Part shown: in pieces, positions 8,616-17,423 of the stretch | How positions within the stretch are numbered: the first letter of the stretch is position 1 | Layout of the letters: every line of letters begins with the position of its first letter | NCBI RefSeq assembly: GCF_018127785.1 | Contig: NZ_CP072389.1 | Coordinates: 744,001-808,000, forward strand | Origin: Prevotella scopos JCM 17725 | Lineage (GTDB): Bacteria; Bacteroidota; Bacteroidia; Bacteroidales; Bacteroidaceae | Direction: 5' to 3' | Length of the DNA stretch: 64,000 bases | Made by a program: the position numbers and the translations under genes | The notes under the pieces: generated by a model | What the model was told of the DNA's origin: nothing | The model's database searches: none | The model's input: the letters and a program-made list of their open reading frames with translations, nothing else

Positions 8616-9812
8616 TTGGATATATACTATCAGAGTGAAAAGTTCAGACAGTTACTTCATAGGTATGAAGCACTGCAAGAAGACAACATCAGCGAGTTCC
8701 TCGATTCAGAGGAACTGACTGATGTTGCTGAATATTATCACTATATCGGTGAGGACAAGAAAGCACTTGAAGCAACTGATTATGCCATTCGTATGTACCC
8801 AACAGCTACGTCTCCACTTGCTTTCAAAGCTCGTATGGCATTGCTCAGCAGCAACAACCCGCAACTCGCCGATGAGATTGCAGAGACAATAATCGACAAG
8901 AGTGACTTAGACTACCTCTATCTCAAGGCTGAAATAATGATTGTTGACAATAGAACGAGCGAAGCTGATGACTTTCTTCAAAGACAGTATGACGAGATTA
9001 TTTCATCCGAAGACCGTGAGGATTATGTTTTAGATGTAGCAGCCCTCTTCTCCGACTATGAGGAAACTGAATATGTGGAGAAATGGTTAAGCCGTTCTAC
9101 AAAGACTGAGGACAATGATTATAAAGAACTTCATGCTCGTATCCTCAAAAGTCGTGGGAAGTACATAGAGAGCGAATCTATTCTCAATGAACTTCTTGAT
9201 GCCAACCCCTATTCTGGCCCTTATTGGAACCAGTTAGCACAGAATCAGCTTTTAAGAGATGATGTTAAGGATTCTATCACTTCTAGCGAATTCTCTATTG
9301 CCATCAACCCAGATGACGAAGAAGCAATCTTAAACAAGGCAAACGGACTCTTTACGCTTGGTAATTATGAGGAATCTCTTAAGTATTACGAACGTTATAA
9401 GTGCCTTTGTCACCAACAGGATACAGCCATCGTTGATGTTACCATCGGACATATACATCTCATGCAGGGCAATGCTTCAGAAGCGCAACGTTATTTTCAT
9501 TTAGCATTAACAGAAACTAAGAATAAAAGTTTGACACTCATCCACATTGGTATTTCTACCTTTGACAATGGTTATGTTGAATATGCTTATAATATCTTAA
9601 GTACGCTGTTACCCGAAATGAATGATGACTGGGACATCGGCTTTGCATACCTTGCACGCTGTTGTTATGAATTGAAGCTGAACGAAGAATTCAAGATAAA
9701 CTTGCAACAAGCTGTTGAAAGAAATCCTGAGGAAAGCATTGAAGTGCTTTCAGACCTTTATCCAGAAGGAACAAAACCACAGGATTATCCCCGTATAAAT
9801 GTTTTACAATAA
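8616..9812 (+). CDS. Tetratricopeptide repeat protein
   Basis: A 398-residue soluble protein made of helical TPR-like pairs from about residue 30 to the end. Clear repeat signatures include AINPDDEEAILNKANGLFTLGNYEES and a stretch near residue 290 with GNASEAQRYFHLAL. No signal peptide, so probably a cytoplasmic scaffold; partners are unknown. The frame opens with TTG (8616), giving MDIYYQSE; no in-frame ATG lies closer to the start. It is 16 nt after glnS and 29 nt before dedA, so it should be part of that operon. Confidence 0.85.
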   Translation: MDIYYQSEKFRQLLHRYEALQEDNISEFLDSEELTDVAEYYHYIGEDKKALEATDYAIRMYPTATSPLAFKARMALLSSNNPQLADEIAETIIDKSDLDYLYLKAEIMIVDNRTSEADDFLQRQYDEIISSEDREDYVLDVAALFSDYEETEYVEKWLSRSTKTEDNDYKELHARILKSRGKYIESESILNELLDANPYSGPYWNQLAQNQLLRDDVKDSITSSEFSIAINPDDEEAILNKANGLFTLGNYEESLKYYERYKCLCHQQDTAIVDVTIGHIHLMQGNASEAQRYFHLALTETKNKSLTLIHIGISTFDNGYVEYAYNILSTLLPEMNDDWDIGFAYLARCCYELKLNEEFKINLQQAVERNPEESIEVLSDLYPEGTKPQDYPRINVLQ

Positions 9813-9841
9813 ATTGAGTTATAATTAATAACATAATCATT

Positions 9842-10492
9842 ATGAGTTTTATCACATCGATGCTCGGACATCTCAACTATGGCACCATCTTCGTTTTGAT
9901 GCTTCTTGAAAGTACGATTATCCCAGTACCATCAGAGTTAGTCGTTGCCCCAGCTGCCTATCATGCTGCCGCAGGCAACCTTGATATATGGTTGGTAATC
10001 CTTTTCGCTACATTGGGAGCAGACATTGGTGCAACAATAAACTATCTCGCTGGATGGTATCTTGGTCGCCCTATCATCTATAAGTTTGCTAATAGCAAAT
10101 GGGGACATCTTTGCTTATTGAATCAAGAGAAGGTGGAAAAGAGTGAGAAATACTTTGATGATCATGGTATGGTTGCCACTATCACTGGTCGCCTCCTACC
10201 TGGCATACGTCATCTTATATCCATTCCAGCAGGATTGGCAAAGATGAATTATTGGAAATTCTTGCTTTATACAACTATTGGTGCTGCTTCATGGCATAGT
10301 ATTCTCGCCTTCTTAGGACATTACATGCACTCTTTTGTACCAGAAGAGCAACTCGAAGAGAAAATCTTAGAGTACGGTGAGTACATCAAGTTTGGATTGA
10401 TTATTTTGGTTATCCTTGCGTGTCTGTACATCCTTGTTAAGTGGTATATCAAGAAAAGGAAGAATGACAATAGTAAACAACAGCAGGTATAA
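9842..10492 (+). CDS. DedA family membrane protein
   Basis: A 216-residue integral membrane protein of the DedA/SNARE-associated family. Some members are undecaprenyl-phosphate or phospholipid translocases. The family's acidic/proline re-entrant motif is present as ESTIIPVPSE (residues 23-32), and the second hallmark is GRLLPGIRHLISIPAG. The C-terminus ends in a Lys-rich cytoplasmic tail after a final helix. Its place between a TPR gene and a sigma factor gives no hint of substrate. Confidence 0.92.
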   Translation: MSFITSMLGHLNYGTIFVLMLLESTIIPVPSELVVAPAAYHAAAGNLDIWLVILFATLGADIGATINYLAGWYLGRPIIYKFANSKWGHLCLLNQEKVEKSEKYFDDHGMVATITGRLLPGIRHLISIPAGLAKMNYWKFLLYTTIGAASWHSILAFLGHYMHSFVPEEQLEEKILEYGEYIKFGLIILVILACLYILVKWYIKKRKNDNSKQQQV

Positions 10493-10527
10493 CACAATAT
10501 ACTGATAATTAACAAAATCTCCCTGTT

Positions 10528-11214
10528 ATGACTTTAAACGAAAAATACATCGAAGATATCGTCAATGAGCAACTTCTTTCAGATAAAGAAGAACATGAGT
10601 TAGCTAAAAAGATAAAGGTTGGCGATGCTAGTGCCTTAGAGAAACTTACCAAGGCTAACTTGAAGTTTGTCGTATCGTTGGCACATCAATATCGTAATCG
10701 TGGTTTAGGCGAAGACGATTTGATTAGCGAGGGAAACATCGGTATGATGTATGCCGCACAGAAGTTTGATGGTTCACGGGGCGTACGCTTTGTTGTCTTT
10801 GCTGCTCCTTACATCCGTAAGGCCATGGAAGAAGCTATCAAAGAGCAGGCTACACTGTATAAACTTCCTAAAAACGAGACGAGTAAGTTTGAACAAAAAC
10901 GTTCGCATGCAATCTCTATTGACCAGCCAGTACCCGTAGGAAGTAATAACAACTTCACCCTTCAGCACATCCTTGAGAACGAGAACGCAAAGCATGCTGA
11001 TGAACATCTTAACCGAGAAATCCTCAGCAATGAGATTCAAAAAGGCTTAGATGTACTCAATGACCGAGAGAAAAGTATCATCACCTATATCTATGGACTG
11101 GGCGGGGCTAACTATACAATGGCTGAGATTGCGGAGTACATGGGACTGAAACGTGAACGCGTACGTCAGATTCGTGACAAGGCATTGCGCAAACTTCATA
11201 AAAAGATGAAATAA
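10528..11214 (+). CDS. Sigma-70 family RNA polymerase sigma factor (RpoD/group 2-like, short)
   Basis: A 228-residue sigma factor. Region 2 covers about residues 20-110 with KLTKANLKFVVSLAHQYRNRGL, DDLISEGNIG and a -10-binding helix. A short region 3 follows, and a canonical region 4 with helix-turn-helix TMAEIAEYMGLKRERVRQIRDKAL lies at the C-terminus. It is shorter than the housekeeping Bacteroidota RpoD (about 286 residues) and lacks an extended N-terminus, so I read it as an alternative group 2-like factor. Last gene of the glnS-TPR-dedA run (35-nt gap). Confidence 0.9.
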   Translation: MTLNEKYIEDIVNEQLLSDKEEHELAKKIKVGDASALEKLTKANLKFVVSLAHQYRNRGLGEDDLISEGNIGMMYAAQKFDGSRGVRFVVFAAPYIRKAMEEAIKEQATLYKLPKNETSKFEQKRSHAISIDQPVPVGSNNNFTLQHILENENAKHADEHLNREILSNEIQKGLDVLNDREKSIITYIYGLGGANYTMAEIAEYMGLKRERVRQIRDKALRKLHKKMK

Positions 11215-11238
11215 TGGTTGTACAGAACGATAAGATTA

Positions 11239-12264
11239 TTATCGAATGATAATCGTACGAAACCAGTCACGTAGCACACCACCATACTGGTCTTGACTAT
11301 CAGCACAGAGCACGATAACTTGGCTTCCATCTACAAGACGGGGACCAAGACACATTCCCTCATAATTAGCTAGATTCTGACGAAGTAAGCCCAAGGAGGT
11401 CTTCCATGCTGCAACAAGTGTCTTATGCATATACGGACTATCAGAATCTAGCCCTTTTTCTTGACTAATAGCTACAGACGCCATTGGATTGACACAATAT
11501 ATCTTATTCTCAACAAAAGATCCAAGCTTACTCGTCGTCACCAAGAACTCGCGCTCGAGAATAAGTACCCATCCATTATCTAAGGCAATCATAGCAGGGA
11601 CACCCATCGCAAAATTTGAAGCTGAAGGATGATTTTCAGCTGTGTCCATCAAATAAGCATACTGCTCTTTAGGAGCCAAAGAATCATCAAAAGACTGCAT
11701 ACGAAGTCGATTTTGCACTAGATTTGTAGCGGTGGCTTGCTTCCCATCAATTTTCAACGTACTTTCAGAGGTTGTCCAGAAACGATGTGTTTGCGCATTA
11801 TACGTAAGTGCTTCAAAACTATAGGCAGGCGTGGCTGTGCTAAAGATAGACGGTATCGCCAACTCCCTACCCGTTAGTTTACCATCCATTCCAAACTCAA
11901 CTACCCTATTATCAGCTTCACGAGAGATAAACAACGTACTGTCCTTTGAAAAGAAAGCAATGCCTTCTTCGTCCTTATTCGCCGTTCCAGACGAAAGAAA
12001 GCCTTCATTTTCAATACTTTTTATATCTCCACTTACATTATCAATCAAAATACGGAAGATGAAAAAACCACTTTCTGCTGCCTTGTCAGATACCACAGCA
12101 TAACGATCACCACCCAACCATGTCAGTCCGCTATAATTCCCTTTAGGGACAGTATGCTGAAAATGATGCTGGGGATTGATACGCACAAGCTGCGGAGTTT
12201 GCGCAAAGAGCACAAAAGGGGAAAAAGATACAAGGAAAAATATAAACTTAAATTTTAGTACCAT
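11239..12264 (-). CDS. Exported esterase-like activity of phytase family protein
   Basis: A 341-residue protein with a cleavable signal peptide (hydrophobic residues 5-20, cleavage near FAQT). The body resembles the beta-propeller family named 'esterase-like activity of phytase' (PF13449), with motifs such as GLTWLGGDRYAVVSDKA, FEALTYN and NYEGMCLGP. The real substrate is not known; in this family the enzymatic label comes from few members. It converges on the sigma factor gene with a 24-nt gap and probably acts in the periplasm. Confidence 0.75.
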   Translation of the reverse strand: MVLKFKFIFFLVSFSPFVLFAQTPQLVRINPQHHFQHTVPKGNYSGLTWLGGDRYAVVSDKAAESGFFIFRILIDNVSGDIKSIENEGFLSSGTANKDEEGIAFFSKDSTLFISREADNRVVEFGMDGKLTGRELAIPSIFSTATPAYSFEALTYNAQTHRFWTTSESTLKIDGKQATATNLVQNRLRMQSFDDSLAPKEQYAYLMDTAENHPSASNFAMGVPAMIALDNGWVLILEREFLVTTSKLGSFVENKIYCVNPMASVAISQEKGLDSDSPYMHKTLVAAWKTSLGLLRQNLANYEGMCLGPRLVDGSQVIVLCADSQDQYGGVLRDWFRTIIIR

Positions 12265-12388
12265 TGTCGTATTTGTATTTAAGCTATCAAAAGACCAAGA
12301 CTATAACAATTGGTTTTGGTCATTAACTTCGAGCATCACGATAACAAACGTTCTTACTATGCATCTTTCGCCTACGTGCAGATACTCC

Positions 12389-12463
12389 GCACATGTAGTG
12401 CACATGCCCCGCACCATTGGTGTTCATGCTCCGCACAATTGGTGTTGAGCCTAAACACCAATT
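12389..12463. repeat. 22-bp-period palindromic repeat array A
   Basis: Units start at 12389, 12411, 12433 and 12455 (the last degenerate), exactly 22 bp apart. Each is a 13-bp imperfect palindrome of the form GCAC-N5-GTGC, followed by a 9-bp spacer. The last two units also pair with each other as a hairpin (AATTGGTGTT / AACACCAATT, 12437-12463). Related arrays occur at 30449, 39548 and 53413. Confidence 0.8.
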
Positions 12464-12578
12464 AACAATATGTCAGATTGAGAACGAATAGACATCTACT
12501 TCCCATTTAACTATAACTAACTGAAAGTTACGCTGCAGAGTGAAAGAACTAATTTCACGAAGCATATGAAAAGATATA

Positions 12579-12614
12579 TGCGTAGGAACTAGTTAAAAAA
12601 ACTATCCCTACGCA
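12579..12614 (-). terminator. Hairpin downstream of manC
   Basis: Arms TGCGTAGG and CCTACGCA with an inner TAGTT/AACTA pairing. The T-tract on the minus strand is weak, so termination is likely rather than certain. Confidence 0.5.
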
Positions 12615-12647
12615 AACAATTCTATCAAAATCTTTATTCAAGAAAGA

Positions 12648-13715
12648 TTAACCTTCACCCGTAAATTGCTTCAAGCGCTGTTCTTCAGTGAGGCGACAGA
12701 TAAGCAACTTACCATCTTGTTCAGCTACAATATAACCATCAAGTCCTTGAATGACGACTTTACGCTCCTCTGTTGTATGAACAATACAGTTCTTACTATC
12801 AAACAGATGCACGTCATTACCAATCACAGCATTACCATAGATATCATGCCTCGTATGAGCTAACAAAGAGCCCCAAGTACCTAAATCACTCCATCCAAAG
12901 TCTGCTGGACAAACAAAAATCTCCTCTGCCTTTTCCATAATCGCATAATCGACAGAGATATTTTCACATTCAGGATATACTTCATCTATGAAACGCTGTT
13001 CATCTACGGTTCCCAAGACATCCATGATACGCTCAAAGATTCTTGCTATACTTGGCTGATAGATACGGAAGGCATTAACAATCGTTGATACACTCCAAAT
13101 GAAGATACCAGCATTCCAGAAAAAGTTATTCTGCTTAATATATTGTTCAGCAGTATGCAAATCAGGCTTCTCACGGAACTGATCAACACGATAAATTTCA
13201 CGATTACGTGCTGATGCTGTTGAGAGATCGGCCTGTATATAACCATAGCCTGTCTCAGGACGTGTTGGTTTCATACCCAACGTTACCACAGCATCGGTCT
13301 CTGCAGTAAACTTCAAACAGTTAGTGATAACACGCCTAAACTCTGTATCATTTGCTACAATATGGTCACTTGGTGACACCACGATGTTAGCTTTAGGGTT
13401 TTCTTTCTTGATACGCCAGCTCACATAAGCAATACAAGGAGCCGTGTTGCGACGACAAGGCTCACTCAAAATATGATTTAAGGGTATCTCCGGAAGCTGT
13501 TCATGAACCAAAGCTACATACTTTTGGTTTGTTACAACCCATACATTATCTGGCGAAACGACATCAGCAAAACGATTATACGTCAGCTGTATAAGCGTTC
13601 TTCCAACGCCTAAAACATCAATAAACTGCTTAGGACGCTCTGCAGTACTCATCGGCCAGAATCTACTGCCAACGCCTCCCGCCATAATGACAAGATGATT
13701 ATCAGTTTGTGCCAT
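12648..13715 (-). CDS. manC: Mannose-1-phosphate guanylyltransferase
   Basis: Makes GDP-mannose from mannose 1-phosphate and GTP for glycan synthesis. About 355 residues, with the pyrophosphorylase signature AGGVGSRFWPMSTAERPKQF near the start and later motifs VSPSDH, FREKP and FFWNAGIFIWS. I start it at MAQTDNH (13715) rather than at the upstream Met at 13814: the extra N-terminus is hydrophobic and non-family, and a perfect TATATTTG -7 box (13744-13751) lies between the two. It lacks the C-terminal isomerase domain of bifunctional ManC-type enzymes. The symbol follows function. Confidence 0.92.
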   Translation of the reverse strand: MAQTDNHLVIMAGGVGSRFWPMSTAERPKQFIDVLGVGRTLIQLTYNRFADVVSPDNVWVVTNQKYVALVHEQLPEIPLNHILSEPCRRNTAPCIAYVSWRIKKENPKANIVVSPSDHIVANDTEFRRVITNCLKFTAETDAVVTLGMKPTRPETGYGYIQADLSTASARNREIYRVDQFREKPDLHTAEQYIKQNNFFWNAGIFIWSVSTIVNAFRIYQPSIARIFERIMDVLGTVDEQRFIDEVYPECENISVDYAIMEKAEEIFVCPADFGWSDLGTWGSLLAHTRHDIYGNAVIGNDVHLFDSKNCIVHTTEERKVVIQGLDGYIVAEQDGKLLICRLTEEQRLKQFTGEG

Positions 13716-13743
13716 AACTATTATCAAAAAATTAATATGATTG

Positions 13744-13751
13744 CAAATATA
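13744..13751 (-). promoter_or_regulatory. -7 box of the manC gene
   Basis: TATATTTG on the minus strand, about 29 nt upstream of the chosen ATG at 13715. It rules out the longer frame. Confidence 0.65.
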
Positions 13752-13842
13752 CAAATAAAAATGAATAACAACAATTATTGGTGTAGCTTTTTCATTTTTA
13801 GTCGTTCTTACCAAGAAGAATTAAGGGAAACAGGCTGAAATA

Positions 13843-14172
13843 TTAGCACTCAAAGAGATTCAAGCTTTGATCCTCAACAGGCTTCTCTTTGGGTGTTTCA
13901 ACATCGTCACGAAACTGAATATACAGTTGTTGCGACAAATTACAATGTTCGTTAAGTCGATACACTCCTTTACTTCTCTTTTCAACAAGGGAAACAACAG
14001 ACTTACTATTTTTCAAAAGGAATGATTGTACATATTTATGCACCTCGTTCTGACAGAGCGGATTGAAAAAAGAATTACAAGCATTAAAAACATGACGGGA
14101 GATTTTCTGAACAGAAAGTCCCTCGTTACCAGCTTCAGCAAGAATCCTTAATATTTCTCTATCGTAGTGCAT
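13843..14172 (-). CDS. Small winged-helix-like protein of unknown function (109 aa)
   Basis: Not recognised with confidence. Residues 1-75 (REILRILAEAGNEGLSVQKISRHVFN, then a wing-like segment ending GVYRLNE) read like a winged-helix DNA-binding domain, followed by a Pro/Glu-rich tail. It lies directly downstream of the histone-like wHTH gene on the same strand. Its ATG is 3 nt after the T-run of an apparent intrinsic terminator, so expression may depend on read-through. Function is unknown. Confidence 0.6.
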   Translation of the reverse strand: MHYDREILRILAEAGNEGLSVQKISRHVFNACNSFFNPLCQNEVHKYVQSFLLKNSKSVVSLVEKRSKGVYRLNEHCNLSQQLYIQFRDDVETPKEKPVEDQSLNLFEC

Positions 14173-14174
14173 AC

Positions 14175-14213
14175 AAAAAAAGGGAGCCTATATCTTCTAT
14201 TATACAGACTCCC
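14175..14213 (-). terminator. Terminator between the two small wHTH genes
   Basis: On the minus strand an imperfect stem (GGGAG...TATA / TATA...CTCCC) is followed by seven Ts, ending at 14175, just before the next gene's ATG at 14172. Confidence 0.65.
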
Positions 14214-14241
14214 CCTCATGTGTTATAACAATTACTCTTTA

Positions 14242-14523
14242 TTAAGCAAGAGCAACCTTGTCATTTTCTCCATTAACCTTACCCTCCTTGAAGAGCCAGC
14301 CAATACCAAGGTAAACTTCCTCAGTACTAATCTTGGCAATCTTGGCAATCTCAGCAACTGTCAAAGCCTTAGCCTCAGCAGCAAGAGCGTTGTAAACATC
14401 GCCAGCCTTAAATCCAACATTCTCTGCATTAATAGCTACTACTGCTTTCTTTGCAGGAGCTTTCTTAGCAGGAGCCTTCTTTGCTGCCTTAGGAGCAGAC
14501 TTAACTTCTTTTTTTTCTGTCAT
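14242..14523 (-). CDS. Winged helix-turn-helix protein with histone H1-like Lys/Ala/Pro tail
   Basis: A 93-residue protein in two parts. Residues 1-27 are a basic low-complexity tail with two consecutive copies of KKAPA, like eukaryotic H1 C-termini and bacterial H1-like proteins. Residues 30-93 form a compact winged helix of the wHTH_10 type (PF10771/DUF2582 by resemblance). Start taken at MTEKKEV (14523); an in-frame ATG four codons upstream is possible. A promoter about 120 nt upstream and a terminator downstream make it a single-gene unit. It is probably an abundant nucleoid-associated DNA-binding protein, which is inference. Confidence 0.8.
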   Translation of the reverse strand: MTEKKEVKSAPKAAKKAPAKKAPAKKAVVAINAENVGFKAGDVYNALAAEAKALTVAEIAKIAKISTEEVYLGIGWLFKEGKVNGENDKVALA

Positions 14524-14648
14524 AGTTGTACACAATTAAAGTCTCATTCAAGCAATCGAATAGTCCTATTTGTATTTATCTACAATAAGTAATGCTAACA
14601 AATAATAGAATTATAAACATTCCGGCATCTGACGCTACTTATTGTTTG

Positions 14649-14680
14649 CAAAAGTACAGCTAATAATTCAAATTATCAAA
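14649..14680 (-). promoter_or_regulatory. Promoter of the histone-like wHTH gene
   Basis: TTTG (14677-14680), a 20-nt spacer and TACTTTTG (14649-14656) on the minus strand. It implies a leader of about 120 nt before the ATG at 14523. Confidence 0.7.
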
Positions 14681-14763
14681 GACTTACAACGAAAAGTAAC
14701 AGATAGAGAGTCCTTTATCTCCTCTATGCTAAAATTATTGATATAAGTCAACGAAAATGAGAC

Positions 14764-16521
14764 TTATGCTTTCAAATCCAACTTGATTTCTAGCTCGTCT
14801 AACTGCTTTTGATCAATGAATGAAGGAGCGTCCAACATTACATCACGTCCACTATTGTTTTTAGGGAAGGCAATACAATCACGGATTGAGTCGAGACCAG
14901 CCATTATACTTACGAAGCGATCGAGACCGAAAGCAAGACCTGCATGAGGTGGTGCACCATATTTGAATGCATTCATCAAGAAGCCAAATTGTGCCTTTGC
15001 ACTCTCTGGCGTGAAGCCAAGGACCTCAAACATCTTTTCCTGCAACTGGGTATCATGAATACGGAGTGAACCTCCACCAACTTCAATACCATTGCATACA
15101 AAGTCGTATGCCTTTGCGCGAACTTGCTCCGGATGCTCATCCAACAACTTGATATCATCAGGATTAGGCATTGTAAATGGATGGTGAGTGGCCATCAAAC
15201 GCTGCTCTTCATCACTCCATTCGAACAATGGGAAGTCAACAATCCAAAGACACTTAAACACGTTCTTATCGCGAAGTCCTAAGCGATCGCCCATCTCAAG
15301 ACGCAAAGAACAGAGTTGAACTTGTGTCTTTCTAACATTATCACCAGAAAGAATCAATACAAGGTCGCCATCCTTAGCACCTGTTGTTTCTTTCACCTTC
15401 AGCAGCTGATCCTCTGTGTAGAACTTATCAATAGAACTCTTGATAGTACCATCAGCATTATATTTGATGAATACAAGTCCCTGAGCACCTACCTGTGGAC
15501 GCTTAACAAAATCGGTCAATTCATTGAGTTGCTTGCGGCTATAATCAGCACAACCAGAAACAACAATACCACCAATGTACGCAGCTTCATTAAAGACAGA
15601 GAATGAACCTGTGCCTTTCAGGTCATCCATCAGCTCAACGAACTCCATACCGAAACGCAAGTCTGGTTTATCAGAACCAAAGCGTTTCATTGCATCGTGC
15701 CATTTCATCTGCTCTAATTTAGGAAGCTCAATGCCACGAATCTCACGGAAGAGATGGCGTGCCATTTCCTCAAAAAGATTAATAACATCTTCCTGATCTA
15801 CGAATGACATCTCACAGTCAATCTGTGTAAACTCTGGCTGACGGTCAGCACGTAAGTCTTCATCACGGAAACACTTTGCTATCTGGAAGTATCGATCAAA
15901 ACCAGCTACCATCAACAGCTGCTTCAGTGTCTGCGGACTCTGTGGGAGTGCATAGAACTGACCTGGGTTCATACGTGAAGGAACTACGAAGTCACGAGCA
16001 CCTTCTGGGGTAGAACCGATGAGAATAGGCGTTTCTACCTCCATAAAGTCTGCAGCATCGAGGAAGTTACGAATGAGAATTGTCATACGATGACGTAACT
16101 CCATATTCTTACGTACAGCCTCACGACGAAGGTCAAGGTAGCGATATTTCATGCGGAGGTCGTCACCACCATCAGTATTATCTTCAATAGTGAATGGAGG
16201 TGTCTCAGAACTGCTGAGTACATTCAATTCCTTGACAATAATCTCAATATCACCAGTTGGAATCTTACTATTCTTACTCTGACGCTCATTAACAATACCC
16301 TTTACTTGGATGCAATATTCACGTCCTAACTTGTTAGCTTCACCACAAAGTTCTGCATTGTCGGCCTCATTGAAAACTAACTGGGTAATACCATAGCGGT
16401 CACGGAGATCGACAAAGGTCATACCGCCCATTTTACGCGTGCGTTGTACCCATCCAGCAAGGGTCACTTCCTTGCCTGCGTCTGAAAGGCGCAGCTCTCC
16501 ACAAGTATTTGTTCTATACAT
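14764..16521 (-). CDS. aspS: Aspartate--tRNA ligase
   Basis: Class II synthetase that charges tRNA-Asp. The 585 residues match the bacterial type. It has an N-terminal OB-fold anticodon domain ([15 protein letters not shown]), motif 2 as [18 protein letters not shown], a central GAD insertion, and motif 3 near the C-terminus as GLAFGLDRF. Stand-alone gene with a consensus -7 box about 90 nt upstream. Whether it also charges tRNA-Asn cannot be settled from this window. Confidence 0.97.
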   Translation of the reverse strand: MYRTNTCGELRLSDAGKEVTLAGWVQRTRKMGGMTFVDLRDRYGITQLVFNEADNAELCGEANKLGREYCIQVKGIVNERQSKNSKIPTGDIEIIVKELNVLSSSETPPFTIEDNTDGGDDLRMKYRYLDLRREAVRKNMELRHRMTILIRNFLDAADFMEVETPILIGSTPEGARDFVVPSRMNPGQFYALPQSPQTLKQLLMVAGFDRYFQIAKCFRDEDLRADRQPEFTQIDCEMSFVDQEDVINLFEEMARHLFREIRGIELPKLEQMKWHDAMKRFGSDKPDLRFGMEFVELMDDLKGTGSFSVFNEAAYIGGIVVSGCADYSRKQLNELTDFVKRPQVGAQGLVFIKYNADGTIKSSIDKFYTEDQLLKVKETTGAKDGDLVLILSGDNVRKTQVQLCSLRLEMGDRLGLRDKNVFKCLWIVDFPLFEWSDEEQRLMATHHPFTMPNPDDIKLLDEHPEQVRAKAYDFVCNGIEVGGGSLRIHDTQLQEKMFEVLGFTPESAKAQFGFLMNAFKYGAPPHAGLAFGLDRFVSIMAGLDSIRDCIAFPKNNSGRDVMLDAPSFIDQKQLDELEIKLDLKA

Positions 16522-16608
16522 ACCTTATTATATGTTTATTATATTTCGCTTCTGTTATTAACAAAAAGGAGTATTAACTTCCAATCGTTTAGTTTTATTA
16601 ATCTCCTG

Positions 16609-16616
16609 CAAAGATA
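16609..16616 (-). promoter_or_regulatory. -7 box of aspS
   Basis: TATCTTTG on the minus strand, perfect consensus, about 88 nt upstream of the aspS ATG. Confidence 0.65.
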
Positions 16617-16766
16617 CGAACTTTAAATTAAAAATGGGAAACACCTAATGAAAATATCAAATTTGTTCTGCAGGTTTTAATGTTAATACGATAGGTAGAA
16701 AGACGATAAAATTTTAATTTCTCCTTAATTATTGTGAAATTTTAGTGAAACAATAAACTTTCTGAT

Positions 16767-16774
16767 TACTTTTG
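16767..16774 (+). promoter_or_regulatory. -7 box of the DUF1573 gene
   Basis: TACTTTTG, 36 nt before the ATG at 16811. It overlaps an upstream in-frame TTG (16772), which excludes that longer start. Confidence 0.65.
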
Positions 16775-16810
16775 CATCGAACTTATAAATATCAATTAAA
16801 CAAAGACGAC

Positions 16811-17197
16811 ATGAAAAAGTTCTTATTAATGACAATGATGTTAGTTTTCGGACTGACATTTGCTGCAGCACAGAATCAGGCAGAAATTAAATTTGATAAA
16901 GTAACTTACGACTTCGGTACTTTCTCAGACGACAATCCAGTGCACAAAACAACATTCACATTCACAAATGTGGGTAAGGCCCCGTTGGTAATTAACCAGA
17001 TTGTTGCAAGTTGTGGTTGTACCATACCAACCTATGATAAGCGACCAATTGCTCCGGGACAAAAAGGCACGATTGATGTGACATACAACGGAACTGGTAA
17101 GTTCCCAGGACACTTCAAAAAGAGTATTACCGTACGTACAAATGGAAAAGTTGAAATGACACGCCTATATGTAGAAGGTGTAATGACTGGAAAATAA
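16811..17197 (+). CDS. Exported DUF1573 domain-containing protein
   Basis: A 128-residue secreted protein. The signal peptide is MKKFLLMTMMLVFGLTFAAA, with predicted cleavage before QNQAEI. The rest is one DUF1573 immunoglobulin-like domain with FDKVTYDFGTF, FTFTNVGKAPLVI and the Cys pair of ASCGCT. Such proteins sit in the periplasm or at the cell surface; their role is undefined. The start is fixed by the signal peptide and by the promoter position. A strong terminator follows. Confidence 0.88.
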   Translation: MKKFLLMTMMLVFGLTFAAAQNQAEIKFDKVTYDFGTFSDDNPVHKTTFTFTNVGKAPLVINQIVASCGCTIPTYDKRPIAPGQKGTIDVTYNGTGKFPGHFKKSITVRTNGKVEMTRLYVEGVMTGK

Positions 17198-17213
17198 GTA
17201 CTTAGATATGAAC

Positions 17214-17262
17214 AATAAAGCCGGCTTTTACTGATGTGTAGAAGTCGGCTTTATTGTTTTAT
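17214..17262 (+). terminator. Intrinsic terminator of the DUF1573 gene
   Basis: A 17-bp stem with a few mismatches (AATAAAGCCGGCTTTTA paired with TAGAAGTCGGCTTTATT), then TGTTTTAT. Confidence 0.9.
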
Positions 17263-17284
17263 AAACATCCTGCATTTATCCATT

Positions 17285-17423
17285 TTGTAATAATAATTCA
17301 CATTTACGTTTTTTGTTGAGACTGAACAGCTTTTTAATTAAGCCTCAATTGTCTTCTAAAAGGTGCCCTTTTGCGGTCTAACTAAGGCTCTTTTGAAGCC
17401 TTACTAAGCACCTATTAGAATAC
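17285..17423. repeat. Dispersed intergenic repeat of about 140 bp, copy 1
   Basis: Shares an ordered set of segments with 46942-47084: TTGTAATAA-AATTCA at the left, then CTGAACAGC, TAATTAAG-CC-CAATTG-CTT and ACTAAGGC-CTTTT. Both copies lie downstream of a terminator and before a convergent minus-strand gene. No reading frame or transposase is present. Confidence 0.6.

Noticed and set aside
12389..12463. Regularly spaced repeats could be taken for a CRISPR array
   Set aside because: The repeated part is a 13-bp degenerate palindrome and the spacers are only 9 bp and partly alike; no cas gene is present. CRISPR repeats are longer with 26-40 bp unique spacers.
13716..13814. N-terminal extension of the mannose-1-phosphate guanylyltransferase
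   Set aside because: A -7 promoter box lies inside it, and the family sequence starts at the internal Met.
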